Source: Aquibium sp. ELW1220 (lineage in GTDB: Bacteria; Pseudomonadota; Alphaproteobacteria; Rhizobiales; Rhizobiaceae). Taken from it: a stretch of DNA of 64,000 nt. The stretch covers positions 226,763-290,762 of the forward strand of contig NZ_JAOAOQ010000002.1 of the NCBI RefSeq assembly GCF_030398385.1, given 5' to 3'. The stretch's first letter is position 1. Every line of letters begins with the position of its first letter. Positions 17,218-26,901 of this stretch are shown piece by piece. The notes below the pieces were generated by a model, which was not told the DNA's origin, ran no database searches, and saw nothing but the letters and a program-made list of their open reading frames with translations. Position numbers and translations under genes: made by a program.

Positions 17218-17757
17218 TTGCTTGACGTCCGCGCCAATCGCACGAGTCGGAAATGGAGCCGCCGGGAGCAGGCCGGCCGAGTGGCCTGGGCGCTTGTACA
17301 GCCGCTCTTCTCGCTCAGTCCCCGACCGTTCTGGGGCTGGCGGCGCTTCATCCTTCGCGGATTCGGGGCCCGCATCGGCAACCAGGTCCATGTTCATCCG
17401 ACTGTTCGCATCGCCATTCCGTGGAACGTCGAGATCGGTGATGACTCGGCGGTCGGCGACAGGGTTATCCTGTATTCGCTAGGGCGGATCATGCTGGGCC
17501 GGCGGGTGACGGTGTCGCAAGGAGCCCATCTTTGCGCCGGTACGCACGATTGGCGAAGGCCCGATCGCCCGCTCATGAAACCGCCGATCCATGTGGAGGA
17601 CGATGCCTGGGTCTGCGCGGATGCCTTCGTTGGCCCCGCGGTCACCGTTGGAGCCGGCGCGATCGTCGGCGCCCGGGCGGTCGTGATGAGGGATGTTCCC
17701 GCCATGGTCGTCGTGGCGGGGAATCCGGCACGCGAAATCCGAAAGCTGGTTGACTGA
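17218..17757 (+). CDS. WcaF-like hexapeptide-repeat acetyltransferase
   Basis: A 179-residue protein starting with TTG. After a short helical N-terminus (RPFWGWRRFILRGFGARIG) it shows left-handed beta-helix repeats: VHPTVRIAIPWNVEIGDD, AVGDRVILYSLGRIMLG and VCADAFVGPAVTVGAGAIVG. The catalytic-type histidine lies in LCAGTHDWRRPD. The end VVAGNPAREIRKL is the usual family tail. Homologues O-acetylate colanic acid sugars, so it probably acetylates this EPS. The gene is complete and within the glycosyltransferase operon. Confidence 0.9.
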   Translation: MLDVRANRTSRKWSRREQAGRVAWALVQPLFSLSPRPFWGWRRFILRGFGARIGNQVHVHPTVRIAIPWNVEIGDDSAVGDRVILYSLGRIMLGRRVTVSQGAHLCAGTHDWRRPDRPLMKPPIHVEDDAWVCADAFVGPAVTVGAGAIVGARAVVMRDVPAMVVVAGNPAREIRKLVD

Positions 17758-17761
17758 CGAC

Positions 17762-18631
17762 ATGCTTCCCCGTGAGACCCACACAAAGCCGGCCGCCGAG
17801 CGAGACCTTGCCGTTGCGGTCGTCATCCCGGTCAAGAACGAAGAGAGAAATCTGCCTCGATGCCTGAGCGCGCTGTCGCGGTTCCAGGAGATCATCGTCG
17901 TCGACTCCGGCAGCACCGATCGCACGCAGGAGATCGCCGCTTCCGCCGGCGCGCGGGTGATCGATTTCCAATGGAATGGTCGCTTCCCGAAGAAGCGTAA
18001 CTGGATCCTCATCAATCACCGGCCGAATTGCGAGTGGGTGCTGTTCATCGATGCCGACGAAGTCCTCGACGATGCGTTCTGCGACGAACTCGCCCGTGTC
18101 CTCGGATCGACCGCGCACAGTGGCTTCTGGCTGAACTACACGAACTATTTCCTGGGAAAGAAGCTGCGCCACGGTCTTGCCCAGAAGAAACTCGCCTTGC
18201 TGAAAGTAGGACGCGGCCTCTACGAACGTATCGATGAAGATTCATGGAGCAGCCTGGATATGGAGGTGCATGAGCACCCGATCGTCGAAGGCACGGTCGG
18301 AGAAATCAAGTCGCCGATAGAGCACAATGATTTCCGTGGGCTGGAAAAATACATCGAAAGACACGTTGACTATGCGCGATGGGAAGCCAGACGTTATGTC
18401 AACCTCGGGGAACGCAGCCCCCACGAATCATCTTCGCTCACTGCTCGGCAGCGTTTCAAGTACAGGAATATCACCAAGGTCTGGTATCCGGTATTCTACT
18501 TCACGTACACATATATATACAAGGCCGGATTTCTCGATGGCGGTGCAGGGTTCTCCTACGCATTTTACAAGATGTGGTATTTTCACACGATTCGAATTCT
18601 GATCATCGAAGCCGAGAAGGAGCGCCGTTAA
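17762..18631 (+). CDS. GT2-family glycosyltransferase, WaaE/KdtX-like
   Basis: A 289-residue enzyme; the ATG four bases after the acetyltransferase stop is used. Motifs: [49 protein letters not shown] and [11 protein letters not shown]. The [12 protein letters not shown] segment is typical of the WaaE-type subfamily, which adds glucose to LPS core. The C-terminal region is aromatic and hydrophobic ([20 protein letters not shown]), suggesting membrane contact. In this operon it is likely one of the chain-extending enzymes. Confidence 0.9.
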   Translation: MLPRETHTKPAAERDLAVAVVIPVKNEERNLPRCLSALSRFQEIIVVDSGSTDRTQEIAASAGARVIDFQWNGRFPKKRNWILINHRPNCEWVLFIDADEVLDDAFCDELARVLGSTAHSGFWLNYTNYFLGKKLRHGLAQKKLALLKVGRGLYERIDEDSWSSLDMEVHEHPIVEGTVGEIKSPIEHNDFRGLEKYIERHVDYARWEARRYVNLGERSPHESSSLTARQRFKYRNITKVWYPVFYFTYTYIYKAGFLDGGAGFSYAFYKMWYFHTIRILIIEAEKERR

Positions 18632-18722
18632 TCGTGCGGAAGACTTGTCGTTTGCAATATTTGCCTCGTGTCCGGTCGAAGAAAGTACCGGGGACGGCAT
18701 CATCGAACAGGAGCGCTCCCTA

Positions 18723-19673
18723 GTGCCCAGACTCTACGACAGCCGTAAGAAAATTCTCGTCACGGGGGGCGCCGGCTTCCTGGGCTCGCATCTGATCGAC
18801 CGGCTTCTGGATCAGGGGCACGAGGTCCTTTGTGTGGACAACCTGTTCACCGGCACGAAACGGAACATCGATCATCTGCATCGCCATCCGCATTTCGAGT
18901 TCATGCGCCACGACGTCTGCTTTCCCCTCTATGTGGAAGTCGACGAGATCTACAATCTCGCCTGTCCGGCTTCGCCCATCCACTATCAGCATGATCCGAT
19001 CCAGACGACCAAGACCTCGGTCCTGGGCGCCATCAACCTGCTTGGTCTGGCGAAGCGTCTGAAATGCAAGATCTTTCACGCCTCCACCAGCGAGGTCTAC
19101 GGCGATCCCAGCATCCATCCCCAGCCGGAGGAATACTGGGGCAACGTCAACCCTACGGGTCTTCGCGCCTGCTATGACGAGGGCAAGCGATGCGCCGAGA
19201 CGCTCTTTTCCGATTACCGGCGGCAATGGGGCATCGAGGTGAAGATCGCCCGCATCTTCAACACCTACGGTCCGCGCATGCATCCGGCGGACGGCCGGGT
19301 GGTGTCCAACTTCATCGTCCAGGCGCTTGGCGGCGAACCATTGACGATCTATGGAGACGGCAGCCAGTCCCGCTCCTTCTGCTATGTCGACGATCTGGTG
19401 GAGGGGTTTCTCCGCTTCATGGAAACCGGAGCTCAGGTGTCCGGTCCGATCAATCTCGGCAATCCGGAAGAGTTCACCATCCTCGAGCTTGCCGAAAAGG
19501 TCATCGAGATGACGGGGTCGGCCTCCAAAATCGTCCGCCTGCCGCTGCCGCAGGACGATCCCCGGCAGCGCAAGCCCGACATCGGCAAGGCGCGCGAGTT
19601 TCTCGGTTGGGAACCGAAGGTCGGGCTGGACCAGGGGCTGTCGAAGACGGTCGATTACTTCAAGTCGTATTAA
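18723..19673 (+). CDS. UDP-glucuronate decarboxylase (UDP-xylose synthase)
   Basis: A 316-residue short-chain dehydrogenase-fold enzyme converting UDP-glucuronate to UDP-xylose with bound NAD. The GTG start is chosen because AGGAG lies ten bases upstream; an earlier ATG would add 26 unlikely residues. Motifs: [19 protein letters not shown] for NAD binding, [14 protein letters not shown], the catalytic-type segment [11 protein letters not shown] and the Tyr-Lys pair in [11 protein letters not shown], then [12 protein letters not shown] and [17 protein letters not shown]. These are diagnostic of UXS. It implies xylose in the EPS, provided UDP-glucuronate is made elsewhere or by the dehydrogenase at the end of this cluster. 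Confidence 0.92.
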   Translation: MPRLYDSRKKILVTGGAGFLGSHLIDRLLDQGHEVLCVDNLFTGTKRNIDHLHRHPHFEFMRHDVCFPLYVEVDEIYNLACPASPIHYQHDPIQTTKTSVLGAINLLGLAKRLKCKIFHASTSEVYGDPSIHPQPEEYWGNVNPTGLRACYDEGKRCAETLFSDYRRQWGIEVKIARIFNTYGPRMHPADGRVVSNFIVQALGGEPLTIYGDGSQSRSFCYVDDLVEGFLRFMETGAQVSGPINLGNPEEFTILELAEKVIEMTGSASKIVRLPLPQDDPRQRKPDIGKAREFLGWEPKVGLDQGLSKTVDYFKSY

Positions 19674-19734
19674 TGATACCGATGGACCAGAGTATCCATC
19701 CATCAGATCACTGCGTCCAGAAGCCCTCGTCCGA

Positions 19735-20487
19735 ATGAAGATCACCATCATCACCGCCGTCTTCAACCGAGAGGCGACGATCGCCCAGGCGATCGAGAGC
19801 GTGCGGGCGCAGACCTGGCCGCATGTCGAGCATCTGGTGATCGACGGCGCGTCGACCGACGGCACGCTTGCCGCCATCGACGGCGCGCGCCGCGAGGCGA
19901 TGCGGCTCGTTAGCGAGCCGGACAAGGGGATCTACGACGCGCTGAACAAGGGCGTGGCGCTGGCCAGTGGCGATGTCGTGGGGCTGATGCATTCCGACGA
20001 TTTCTTCGCTCACGATCAAGTGCTGGCGAAGGTGGCCGCCGCCTTCGAAGCCCCAAGCGTTCTCGCCGTGTATGGCGACCTCGACTACGTGTCGGCGGCC
20101 GACGAGAGCCGCGTGGTGCGTCGGTGGCGTTCGGGTTCCTACAGCCCTGCCAGGTTGCGACGCGGCTGGATGCCGCCACATCCCGCCCTGTTCCTGCGGC
20201 GCCAGGTGTTCGAACGCCATGGCGCCTACGACACCAGCTACCGGATCGCGGCTGATTATGACGCGGTCCTGCGCTATTTCAGCCGCGGGAACCTCAATCC
20301 GGCCTACATCCCGGACGTGCTCGTCAAGATGCGTCTCGGCGGCGAAAGCAATCGCTCGCTCGGCAACCTTGTCCGCAAGTCGCGCGAGGATTATCGAGCG
20401 CTGAGAGCCAACGGCGTAGGCGGCCTTTATGCCTTGGCATGGAAGAATCTTGGCAAGGTCGGGCAGTTTGTCGGAAGCGACCGCTAA
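19735..20487 (+). CDS. GT2-family glycosyltransferase, WcaA-like
   Basis: A 250-residue protein. It begins KITIITAVFNREATIAQAI, continues with HLVIDGASTDGTLAAID and the segment SEPDKGIYDALNKGVALA, a hallmark of the PMT- or colanic-acid-type family 2 subgroup, and has the acids MHSDDFFA. Acceptor motif: PHPALFLRRQVFERHGAYD. It is a soluble GT-A enzyme extending the repeat unit. It sits between the UXS and epimerase genes, so it may use one of the sugars they produce, though the donor cannot be read from sequence. Confidence 0.91.
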   Translation: MKITIITAVFNREATIAQAIESVRAQTWPHVEHLVIDGASTDGTLAAIDGARREAMRLVSEPDKGIYDALNKGVALASGDVVGLMHSDDFFAHDQVLAKVAAAFEAPSVLAVYGDLDYVSAADESRVVRRWRSGSYSPARLRRGWMPPHPALFLRRQVFERHGAYDTSYRIAADYDAVLRYFSRGNLNPAYIPDVLVKMRLGGESNRSLGNLVRKSREDYRALRANGVGGLYALAWKNLGKVGQFVGSDR

Positions 20488-20529
20488 ATCGCTCGTTTCA
20501 CTCAGGTCATATACAAGGATGGAGTTGGG

Positions 20530-21510
20530 GTGCCGATGACACGGAAAACAGCACTTGTCTGCGGGGCAGGGGGGTTCATAGGCGGGCATCTGGTTCACCG
20601 CCTCAAGAGAGAAGGTTTCTGGGTCCGCGGCGTCGACCTGAAGTTCCCCGAGTTCCGGGACGTAGAAGCGGACGATTTCGTCATTGGTGACCTGCGTCGG
20701 CAGGATGTATGCGAGCGCGTGATCGACCGCCGCTTTGACGAGGTGTACCAGTTGGCGGCGGATATGGGGGGGGCGGGCTACATATTCACCGGCGAGCACG
20801 ATGCGGACATCATGCACAATTCCGCAACCATCAACCTGAACATCGCCGATCTGTGCCACAAGCGGACCGTTCGCCGCGTCTTCTACTCCTCGTCGGCATG
20901 CATGTACCCGGCCTACAATCAGGAGGATCCGGACAATCCGAAATGTGCCGAGGATTCCGCCTATCCGGCTGCTCCGGACAGCGAGTACGGCTGGGAGAAG
21001 CTTTTTTCCGAACGATTATTTCTAGCCTACAATCGAAACCACGGCATGTCGAACCGTATTGCGCGATATCACAACATCTTCGGGCCCCAAGGCACCTGGC
21101 AAGGCGGCAAGGAGAAGGCGCCAGCGGCGATCTGCCGCAAGGTCGCCTCAACGCCCAACAATGGCGAGATCGAAATCTGGGGAGATGGGCTGCAGACGAG
21201 ATCGTTCCTCTATATTGACGAGTGCATCGAGGGCACGCTCCGACTGACCCGCTCAGGGTTTGAAGGTCCGGTCAACATCGGCTCCGACGAGATGGTGACG
21301 ATCAATCAGCTGGTCGACATCGTCAGCGATATCGCCGGCAAGACGCTCCACAAGAAGCATATTGACGGTCCCACAGGCGTGCGCGGACGGAACTCCGACA
21401 ACAATCTCATCGAGGAGCGGCTTGGCTGGCGTCCGTCGCAGCCGCTACGGTCAGGGCTCGAGGAGACTTATGCTTGGATCGAGCGCAACGTGCGCCGCAA
21501 TGCCGATTGA
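20530..21510 (+). CDS. GDP-mannose 3,5-epimerase-like enzyme
   Basis: A 326-residue extended SDR protein, preceded by AAGGATGGAG; GTG is used, with an ATG two codons later as the alternative. It closely resembles plant GDP-mannose 3,5-epimerase: LAADMGGAGYI, SSSACMYP with the catalytic-type cysteine, YGWEKLFSE with Tyr/Lys, YHNIFGPQGTWQGGKEKAP with the acid/base lysine, then WGDGLQTRSFLYIDECIEG and GVRGRNSDNNLI. Both halves of the Cys/Lys proton-shuttle pair known from the plant enzyme are kept. It would make GDP-L-galactose or GDP-L-gulose from GDP-mannose for the EPS. No GDP-mannose-forming genes are in the window. Confidence 0.88.
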   Translation: MPMTRKTALVCGAGGFIGGHLVHRLKREGFWVRGVDLKFPEFRDVEADDFVIGDLRRQDVCERVIDRRFDEVYQLAADMGGAGYIFTGEHDADIMHNSATINLNIADLCHKRTVRRVFYSSSACMYPAYNQEDPDNPKCAEDSAYPAAPDSEYGWEKLFSERLFLAYNRNHGMSNRIARYHNIFGPQGTWQGGKEKAPAAICRKVASTPNNGEIEIWGDGLQTRSFLYIDECIEGTLRLTRSGFEGPVNIGSDEMVTINQLVDIVSDIAGKTLHKKHIDGPTGVRGRNSDNNLIEERLGWRPSQPLRSGLEETYAWIERNVRRNAD

Positions 21511-21642
21511 TCGCAGTCGGTCTTTCGGCGATGGCAGGGGATGGTCAGGTTCACCATTGGCGTGCAACGCACTCGGTTCCTGCGGATGGCGCTGGAGCGC
21601 CGGTCTTTTTTTTGATTTGCTGAACCAACGGACTCCCTAGCC

Positions 21643-22992
21643 ATGAACGAACAAGCCCGCACGTCGCCCGACCATGGCCTGGCTGCCCGCATCGAGGGGC
21701 GCGAGGCCGTGATCGGCGTGGTCGGCCTTGGCTATGTCGGTCTGCCGCTCGCGGCGGCCTGTGCCCGCGCCGGCTTTTCGACGCTCGGCTTCGACGTCGA
21801 TCCCGGCAAGATCCGCGACCTGAATGCCGGACGCTCCTACATCGACGCGGTACCTTCCGCCGATCTCGCCGCGCATGTCGCGGCCGGACGCTTTTCGGCC
21901 ACGGGCGAAGTCGCGTCCTTTGCCCGGTGCGACGTCATCGTCATCTGTGTTCCGACGCCCCTGACAAGGCACCGGGAGCCTGATCTCCAGTATGTCACGA
22001 TGACCGCCGAGGCGATCGCGGCCCATCTGCGCCCGGGCCAGCTCATCGTGCTGGAATCGACGACCTATCCGGGAACGACGGACGAAGTGCTGAAGCCGAT
22101 CCTGGAAGGAAGCGGTCTTTCCTGCGGCGCCGACTTCTTCCTCGGCTTCTCGCCCGAGCGCGAGGATCCCGGCAACGTCGCCTTCCAGACGGTGTCCATT
22201 CCCAAGATCGTGGCCGGCGACGGACCGGTCGCTGCGGCGCTCGTCGAGGCCTTCTACGGCGCGGTGGTGGCGCGCGTGGTGGCGGTGTCTTCGCCCTCGG
22301 TCGCCGAAGCGGTGAAGATAACGGAGAACGTGTTTCGCGCCGTAAACATAGCCCTCGTCAACGAATTGAAGGTGATCTACGACGCCATGGGGATCGACGT
22401 GTGGGAGGTCATTGACGCTGCCGCGACGAAGCCCTTCGGCTACATGCCCTTCTATCCGGGCCCCGGGCTCGGCGGGCACTGCATCCCGATCGATCCCTTC
22501 TACCTCACCTGGAAATCGCGCGAATACGGTCTGACGACGAAGTTCGTCGAGCTTGCCGGCGAAATCAACGTCTCCATGCCGCGCTACGTCATCGCCAATG
22601 TCGAGCGGCAGCTCGATCTCCGGCAGAAGCGGTCCCTGAGTGCGTCGAGAATTCTGATCCTGGGACTTGCCTACAAGAAAAACGTCTCGGACATCCGCGA
22701 AAGCCCGTCCTTCCACCTGATGGACATCCTGACGCAGCGCGGCGCGCGCGTCGATTATCACGATCCCCACGTGCCGGTGATTCCGTCCACCCGCGAGCAC
22801 GGGCAGTACGAGGGCATCCAGTCGGTGGCGCTGACGCCCGAGGCCATCGCGGATTATCATGCCGTGATCGTCTCGACCGACCACGACGCGGTCGACTATC
22901 AACTGGTGGCGAAGCACTCGACGCTGGTCATCGATACGAGGAATGTCTTCGCGCGGAAGGGAATCGAATCCCCGGTGATCGTGAAGTCCTGA
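21643..22992 (+). CDS. UDP-sugar 6-dehydrogenase (UDP-GlcNAc or UDP-glucose type)
   Basis: A 449-residue NAD-dependent enzyme oxidising a UDP-hexose to its uronate in two steps. NAD-binding motif IGVVGLGYVGLPLAAA (about 24-39); VICVPTPL and ESTTYPGTT follow; the central helix has Lys225 in KITENVFRAVNIALVNE. The catalytic Cys280 is in PGPGLGGHCIPIDPFYL; the C-terminal domain holds LGLAYKKNVSDIRESPS. The wording around the cysteine is like WbpA-type UDP-GlcNAc dehydrogenases, but UDP-glucose cannot be excluded. If UDP-glucose is the substrate, its product feeds the UXS enzyme. It closes the EPS cluster. Confidence 0.9.
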   Translation: MNEQARTSPDHGLAARIEGREAVIGVVGLGYVGLPLAAACARAGFSTLGFDVDPGKIRDLNAGRSYIDAVPSADLAAHVAAGRFSATGEVASFARCDVIVICVPTPLTRHREPDLQYVTMTAEAIAAHLRPGQLIVLESTTYPGTTDEVLKPILEGSGLSCGADFFLGFSPEREDPGNVAFQTVSIPKIVAGDGPVAAALVEAFYGAVVARVVAVSSPSVAEAVKITENVFRAVNIALVNELKVIYDAMGIDVWEVIDAAATKPFGYMPFYPGPGLGGHCIPIDPFYLTWKSREYGLTTKFVELAGEINVSMPRYVIANVERQLDLRQKRSLSASRILILGLAYKKNVSDIRESPSFHLMDILTQRGARVDYHDPHVPVIPSTREHGQYEGIQSVALTPEAIADYHAVIVSTDHDAVDYQLVAKHSTLVIDTRNVFARKGIESPVIVKS

Positions 22993-23092
22993 TCTTGTTG
23001 CAGTTTCGGCGTGCTCGCGCGCCGGAGCGCCGTGATGGCTAAAGAGGTGGAACAAAGCCGCTCACTGGCACCTTGCGCGTCACGTGCGCCGT

Positions 23093-24172
23093 TCACCCAA
23101 GGTCGACGCCGCGCGGAATGTCCCCAAGCTCTGCTGTCGCGTCCGCGTCCGTTCCGATCCCGCGCTCCCCCTCCTGTCGCTCGGCCTGCTCGATCGCCTC
23201 TTCCATGCTGAGTGTGTTGAGGACGAGTTCGAATTGCTCGAGGATCTCGGGCGCATGGCGGTCCACATACGAGCGCACGGCATCGTTCTCGAGAACCTTC
23301 TTCAGATAGCCCTTGGCAACTACGAGGTTCAGGAGTTCCGAGCCATAGCTTTCCTCGGTGCGCTTGTATTTTTCCTGGACCTGGTTCATCTCGCGCTCCA
23401 GCTTGACGATCTGCTCAAGCGGATCGCTCTTTGGCTCGTCCGGCTTGGGCGGCGCATAATCCGACCGCTGCTCCGGCGGGGTCGCTTTCAACAGGGCGTC
23501 GGCATGGGCGGCGGTGATCGTGTTGGCCGCCATCATCAGCTCGACTGCCTCGATCTGCCGGGCTGCTTTCATCTTGCGCAAATGCCGGGTCACGTCTGGA
23601 GCGAACTGTTGGTCTTGTAGAAGTTCCACCGCCTTGGGGCAGATCCCATGGAGCAGGTTGACCCGGCTATTGATCGTCGAAAGGTTGACGCTGAAGGCGC
23701 GGGCCAGCCGCTCCTTGCTGACGCCTTTGTCAATCGCGCGGCGCAGCATGTAGTGCTCCTGCACCGTCGAAAGCCGGTTGATCCGGTGATTGTAGGTATA
23801 GGTCTCGAAGTCCTTGGCGATCAGACAGGGGGCGGTGTCCTGACCGAGCTCTTTCAGCGCCAGAACGCGCAGGTTGCCGTCAAGGAGCAGGAAGCCCGAT
23901 GCATTGGGATCGGGCTTGATGACCGAGAGCGGCTCGATCAGGCCGATCTCCCGGATCGATGAAACGATCTGGCGGAATTTTCGTGTCGTCATCACGCCAT
24001 CCGGCACCTTCTTCGATGGCATCAGTTCCTCGAGCGGGATCTGGTAGGTCTCAAGATCGAAGCCGAGGGTCAGGTTCAAAGGCGCCTTCGGATAGGGCGT
24101 GTCATTGTCCTCTGCTCCGGGCGGCGGGAAGATCCCGGGGTAAAGCGGTTTCACGGTGCTGTGGGTGTTCAT
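23093..24172 (-). CDS. ParB-like protein with RepB C-terminal-type domain
   Basis: A 359-residue protein; the ATG giving MNTHSTVKPLYPG is used, 16 bases after the stop of the upstream ParB gene. A ParB/Spo0J nuclease-like domain is visible (about residues 35-140: FDLETYQIPLEELMPSKK, SIREIGLIEPLSVI, FLLLDGNLRVLALKELG). It is followed by a helix-turn-helix (KERLARAFSVNLSTINSRV) and the RepB-type C-terminal region with a coiled coil (LEQIVKLEREMNQVQEKYK). The GxxR pocket appears as DGNLR. It probably binds DNA and CTP-like nucleotide. Third gene in a minus-strand operon with another ParB and a serine recombinase. Confidence 0.84.
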   Translation of the reverse strand: MNTHSTVKPLYPGIFPPPGAEDNDTPYPKAPLNLTLGFDLETYQIPLEELMPSKKVPDGVMTTRKFRQIVSSIREIGLIEPLSVIKPDPNASGFLLLDGNLRVLALKELGQDTAPCLIAKDFETYTYNHRINRLSTVQEHYMLRRAIDKGVSKERLARAFSVNLSTINSRVNLLHGICPKAVELLQDQQFAPDVTRHLRKMKAARQIEAVELMMAANTITAAHADALLKATPPEQRSDYAPPKPDEPKSDPLEQIVKLEREMNQVQEKYKRTEESYGSELLNLVVAKGYLKKVLENDAVRSYVDRHAPEILEQFELVLNTLSMEEAIEQAERQEGERGIGTDADATAELGDIPRGVDLG

Positions 24173-24188
24173 GGTGGGCTCCACGGGT

Positions 24189-25070
24189 TCAGGCGGTTTC
24201 GATGCGGTCGGCAAGGTATTTGGGCAATGTGTCCAGCCCTTCGGCGCGCAGGAGCGTGACGAAGTTCTCGTCGGCGAAGAGCCGTTTGAGGCCCTGGACG
24301 ACCAGGAGGAGCTGCTGCTGGGCATGATCGGCCTTCAGCATCAGCTTGTGCTGGCGCGCCACTTCGCGCTGGTAGGTCTTGACCAGCGAGTGCGCGGAGT
24401 TCGGCAGCTTCGGGCGCTCTCCGCCTGTGCGGGGACCCTTTTCCCGGCGTTTTTCGATGAGCCGCTTGGCTTCCGTGATCTGATGGCCCTTCAACTGGCC
24501 TGACTTGTAGGCCTCTTCCAGCATGTCGCCGAGGTTTTCGTCGTCGTGCTTGGCGCGGGCGATTTCGAGTGCGGTGGTCAGCGGAATGGTCCCGTTCTGA
24601 ACCGCCTCGATCAGTCGCTCCTCTCCCTTCTCCAGAAGAAAGACAATGTCGCGGACATACTTCTCGGAAAGCCCGGTCCGCTCGACGATGTCGTCGATGC
24701 TGTAGTTCCGCGCCAGCAACAGTTCGATGTCGGCCAAAATCTCGAGCGGGCGGTGGCCGCGCCGGGCGATGTTTTCGGCGAGCGACATGATGAAGGCGTC
24801 CTCGTCGGTCACATTAACCACCAGCGCCGGAATGTGGGTTTCACCCAGCAAGCGAAAGGCGTTGAGGCGGCCTTCGCCACAGACCAGCAGATAGGCGGGC
24901 GCCCCATCGGCGCCCTCGCGCTCGGTCACCGTGATCGGCTTCTTCAGGCCGATGGTGCGGATGTTTTCCACGATTTCCTCGAAGACCTTCATGTTGCGGT
25001 CTCGCGAGTTCAAGACCTCGATCCGGTCGATCGGAACAAACGTTACGCTGTCGGGTGTGTCAGTCATCAT
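24189..25070 (-). CDS. ParB/RepB/Spo0J-family protein
   Basis: A 293-residue protein with N-terminal ParB domain: VPIDRIEVLNSRDRN, FEEIVENIRTIGLKKPI and the pocket motif CGEGRLNAFRLLG (GEGR in place of GERR). The stretch FIMSLAENIARRGHRPLE corresponds to box III. The helix-turn-helix is YSIDDIVERTGLSEKYVRDI; the C-terminal part is helical and basic. There is no ParA gene beside it, unlike plasmid or chromosome partition loci. Its partners are a second ParB-like gene downstream and a serine recombinase upstream, so a role in element maintenance or recombination control is more likely than classic partition. Confidence 0.86.
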   Translation of the reverse strand: MMTDTPDSVTFVPIDRIEVLNSRDRNMKVFEEIVENIRTIGLKKPITVTEREGADGAPAYLLVCGEGRLNAFRLLGETHIPALVVNVTDEDAFIMSLAENIARRGHRPLEILADIELLLARNYSIDDIVERTGLSEKYVRDIVFLLEKGEERLIEAVQNGTIPLTTALEIARAKHDDENLGDMLEEAYKSGQLKGHQITEAKRLIEKRREKGPRTGGERPKLPNSAHSLVKTYQREVARQHKLMLKADHAQQQLLLVVQGLKRLFADENFVTLLRAEGLDTLPKYLADRIETA

Positions 25071-25140
25071 CTGGTGATGTCCTTTCTGGGTGTTGATCGT
25101 TCATGATATGTTCAGTCGACGAAAATCTGTGCCTCGTGTC

Positions 25141-26703
25141 TCACCCCCATTTCCGCCGAATGCCGACACGCTCGGCCATGCCGTAGAAAAAGCCGAGATC
25201 CTCGAAGCGGAATGCTTCAAAGGCGATGCTGGTGCGATTGCAGAGCCGGATCTCGTGCCGGGGCAGGTCGAGCCAAGGCAGCAGGTAGTAATCGAGCTCC
25301 TCGCGGTTTTCGGGATCGAGCCGCACCGCCAGCGTGACATCCGCCTGATAGCGCATGGGGTCGAAGCGGATGCGCCAGCGCAACCTTCCGTCGCCCATGG
25401 GCTGGCAGCGCGCCAGAACGAGGCTGACGATCATCTCGTCGTTGATCGAGAAGAGGTCGGTCTTGGGGTTGCGCACCACCCGGCCGCCGATAGCGGCGAT
25501 CGCGTCTTCTGTGCGGGTGATGATTTCGGGATGCATGGCGCGCAGGCGCTTGTTAAGCGCAAGACGCTCCTGATCCCTGTCTGTCCGGTAGCCGATCATT
25601 TCGTAGGCTCGCGCCAGCGAGCCGAAGCGGCTGCGATAGGTCGCGGCCGAGGGCATATCGGAGGTCTGGTCGATCAGGAACCCGGACAGCTGCCCGGCAT
25701 CGGCATAGAGCCGTTGCAGATGCTCAAGCAGTTCCTCGTCCGACACTCGGGCGGAGCGCGCGGTGATGATCTCTTGCGCCGTCAGAAAAAACTCGAGCGG
25801 TACGATGCCTTCGAAGGCTCCCTCCTTGCGGATCCACATTTCGGGAGGATTGTCGACATGAACCTTTTTTAGCTTGAAGGAACTGCGGTTGAAGACGTTG
25901 TTGCCGATGTATTTCTCGTTGGTCAGCACTGTGCGAACCGTGCCCGAGGTCCAGGGCTTGTCGAGATCAGTCGGCACGCCCGCTTCATTCATGCGGTCGG
26001 CGATCTCACGGAAGGACAGATCCTCCTCGATCAGCCAGCGGTACATCTTGTTGACCCAGACCACCTCTTCCTCGGGGCCCGGCATCAGAATGACGCGGTC
26101 GGTCTGCAGCGACTTGTGCTCGCCGCGCTTCAACTCGGCCTTGATGGTGCCGCGCTCGTCGATCAGCACCCGGCGCAGGCCAAAGCCGGCGGGGCCGCCC
26201 TGGCGGTAGCCAAGTTCAATCAGGCGGCACTGCCCGGTGAAGACCTTGACCGAAAGCTCCCGGCTGTACTCGCCAGCCATGGCGCGTTTGACCCCCTTGA
26301 CGATGGTCGAGACGGGAGAGCCGTCATTTTCGAACTGCTCGGCGCAATAGGCAACCTGAATCCCGGCGCGCTTGCAGATGTATTCGTAGTAGGCGGACTC
26401 GTCCGCGTCCTGGAAACGCCCCCAGCGGCTGACATCGTAGACCAGGATGACGTTGAAATCGAAGGCGCCCGATTCGACATCCGCAATCAGCCTTTGCAGG
26501 GACGCGCGGCCGCCGATCGACAATCCGCTCTTGCCGTCGTCGGCGTAGGTGCGAACGATCTTGATCCCGCGCGCCGCGGCATACTCGCGAATCTTGTCGG
26601 ACTGATTGTGCGTCGAATACTGCTGGTGCTCGGTGGACATGCGCACATATTGCGCCGCACGGAACTCGCTCACCTCGTCATCTCCGCCCAACCCGCCCTC
26701 CAT
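25141..26703 (-). CDS. Large serine recombinase
   Basis: A 520-residue site-specific recombinase. The resolvase-type catalytic domain spans about residues 14-160, with the nucleophile Ser23 in YVRMSTEHQ and further motifs ADDGKSGLSIGGRASLQ and VYDVSRWGRFQD. The recombinase DNA-binding domain follows (about 185-310; GYRQGGPAGFGLRR, TSGTVRTVLTNEKYIGNN). An unassigned helical C-terminal region ends the protein. Large serine recombinases integrate and excise phages and islands. It is the first gene of the operon with two ParB-like genes. No att sites could be picked out by eye. Confidence 0.9.
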   Translation of the reverse strand: MEGGLGGDDEVSEFRAAQYVRMSTEHQQYSTHNQSDKIREYAAARGIKIVRTYADDGKSGLSIGGRASLQRLIADVESGAFDFNVILVYDVSRWGRFQDADESAYYEYICKRAGIQVAYCAEQFENDGSPVSTIVKGVKRAMAGEYSRELSVKVFTGQCRLIELGYRQGGPAGFGLRRVLIDERGTIKAELKRGEHKSLQTDRVILMPGPEEEVVWVNKMYRWLIEEDLSFREIADRMNEAGVPTDLDKPWTSGTVRTVLTNEKYIGNNVFNRSSFKLKKVHVDNPPEMWIRKEGAFEGIVPLEFFLTAQEIITARSARVSDEELLEHLQRLYADAGQLSGFLIDQTSDMPSAATYRSRFGSLARAYEMIGYRTDRDQERLALNKRLRAMHPEIITRTEDAIAAIGGRVVRNPKTDLFSINDEMIVSLVLARCQPMGDGRLRWRIRFDPMRYQADVTLAVRLDPENREELDYYLLPWLDLPRHEIRLCNRTSIAFEAFRFEDLGFFYGMAERVGIRRKWG

Positions 26704-26901
26704 CGCTTCCTGCGTTGCGTTGGACGTTTGCGTGACCGGGCGGAGCTTTCAAGTCATGTCGGCGGAATCGTCGAACAAAAACAGCCATTTAAGCCAAGGC
26801 AGCGCTGTCGGAGCACACAATTTGACCGATTGATCTTCAAAGAACAGTTGCCAGCCTGCGTTGCGATGCGGCATATGCTCAGCGTTGAGCGGAGAGGTCG
26901 A

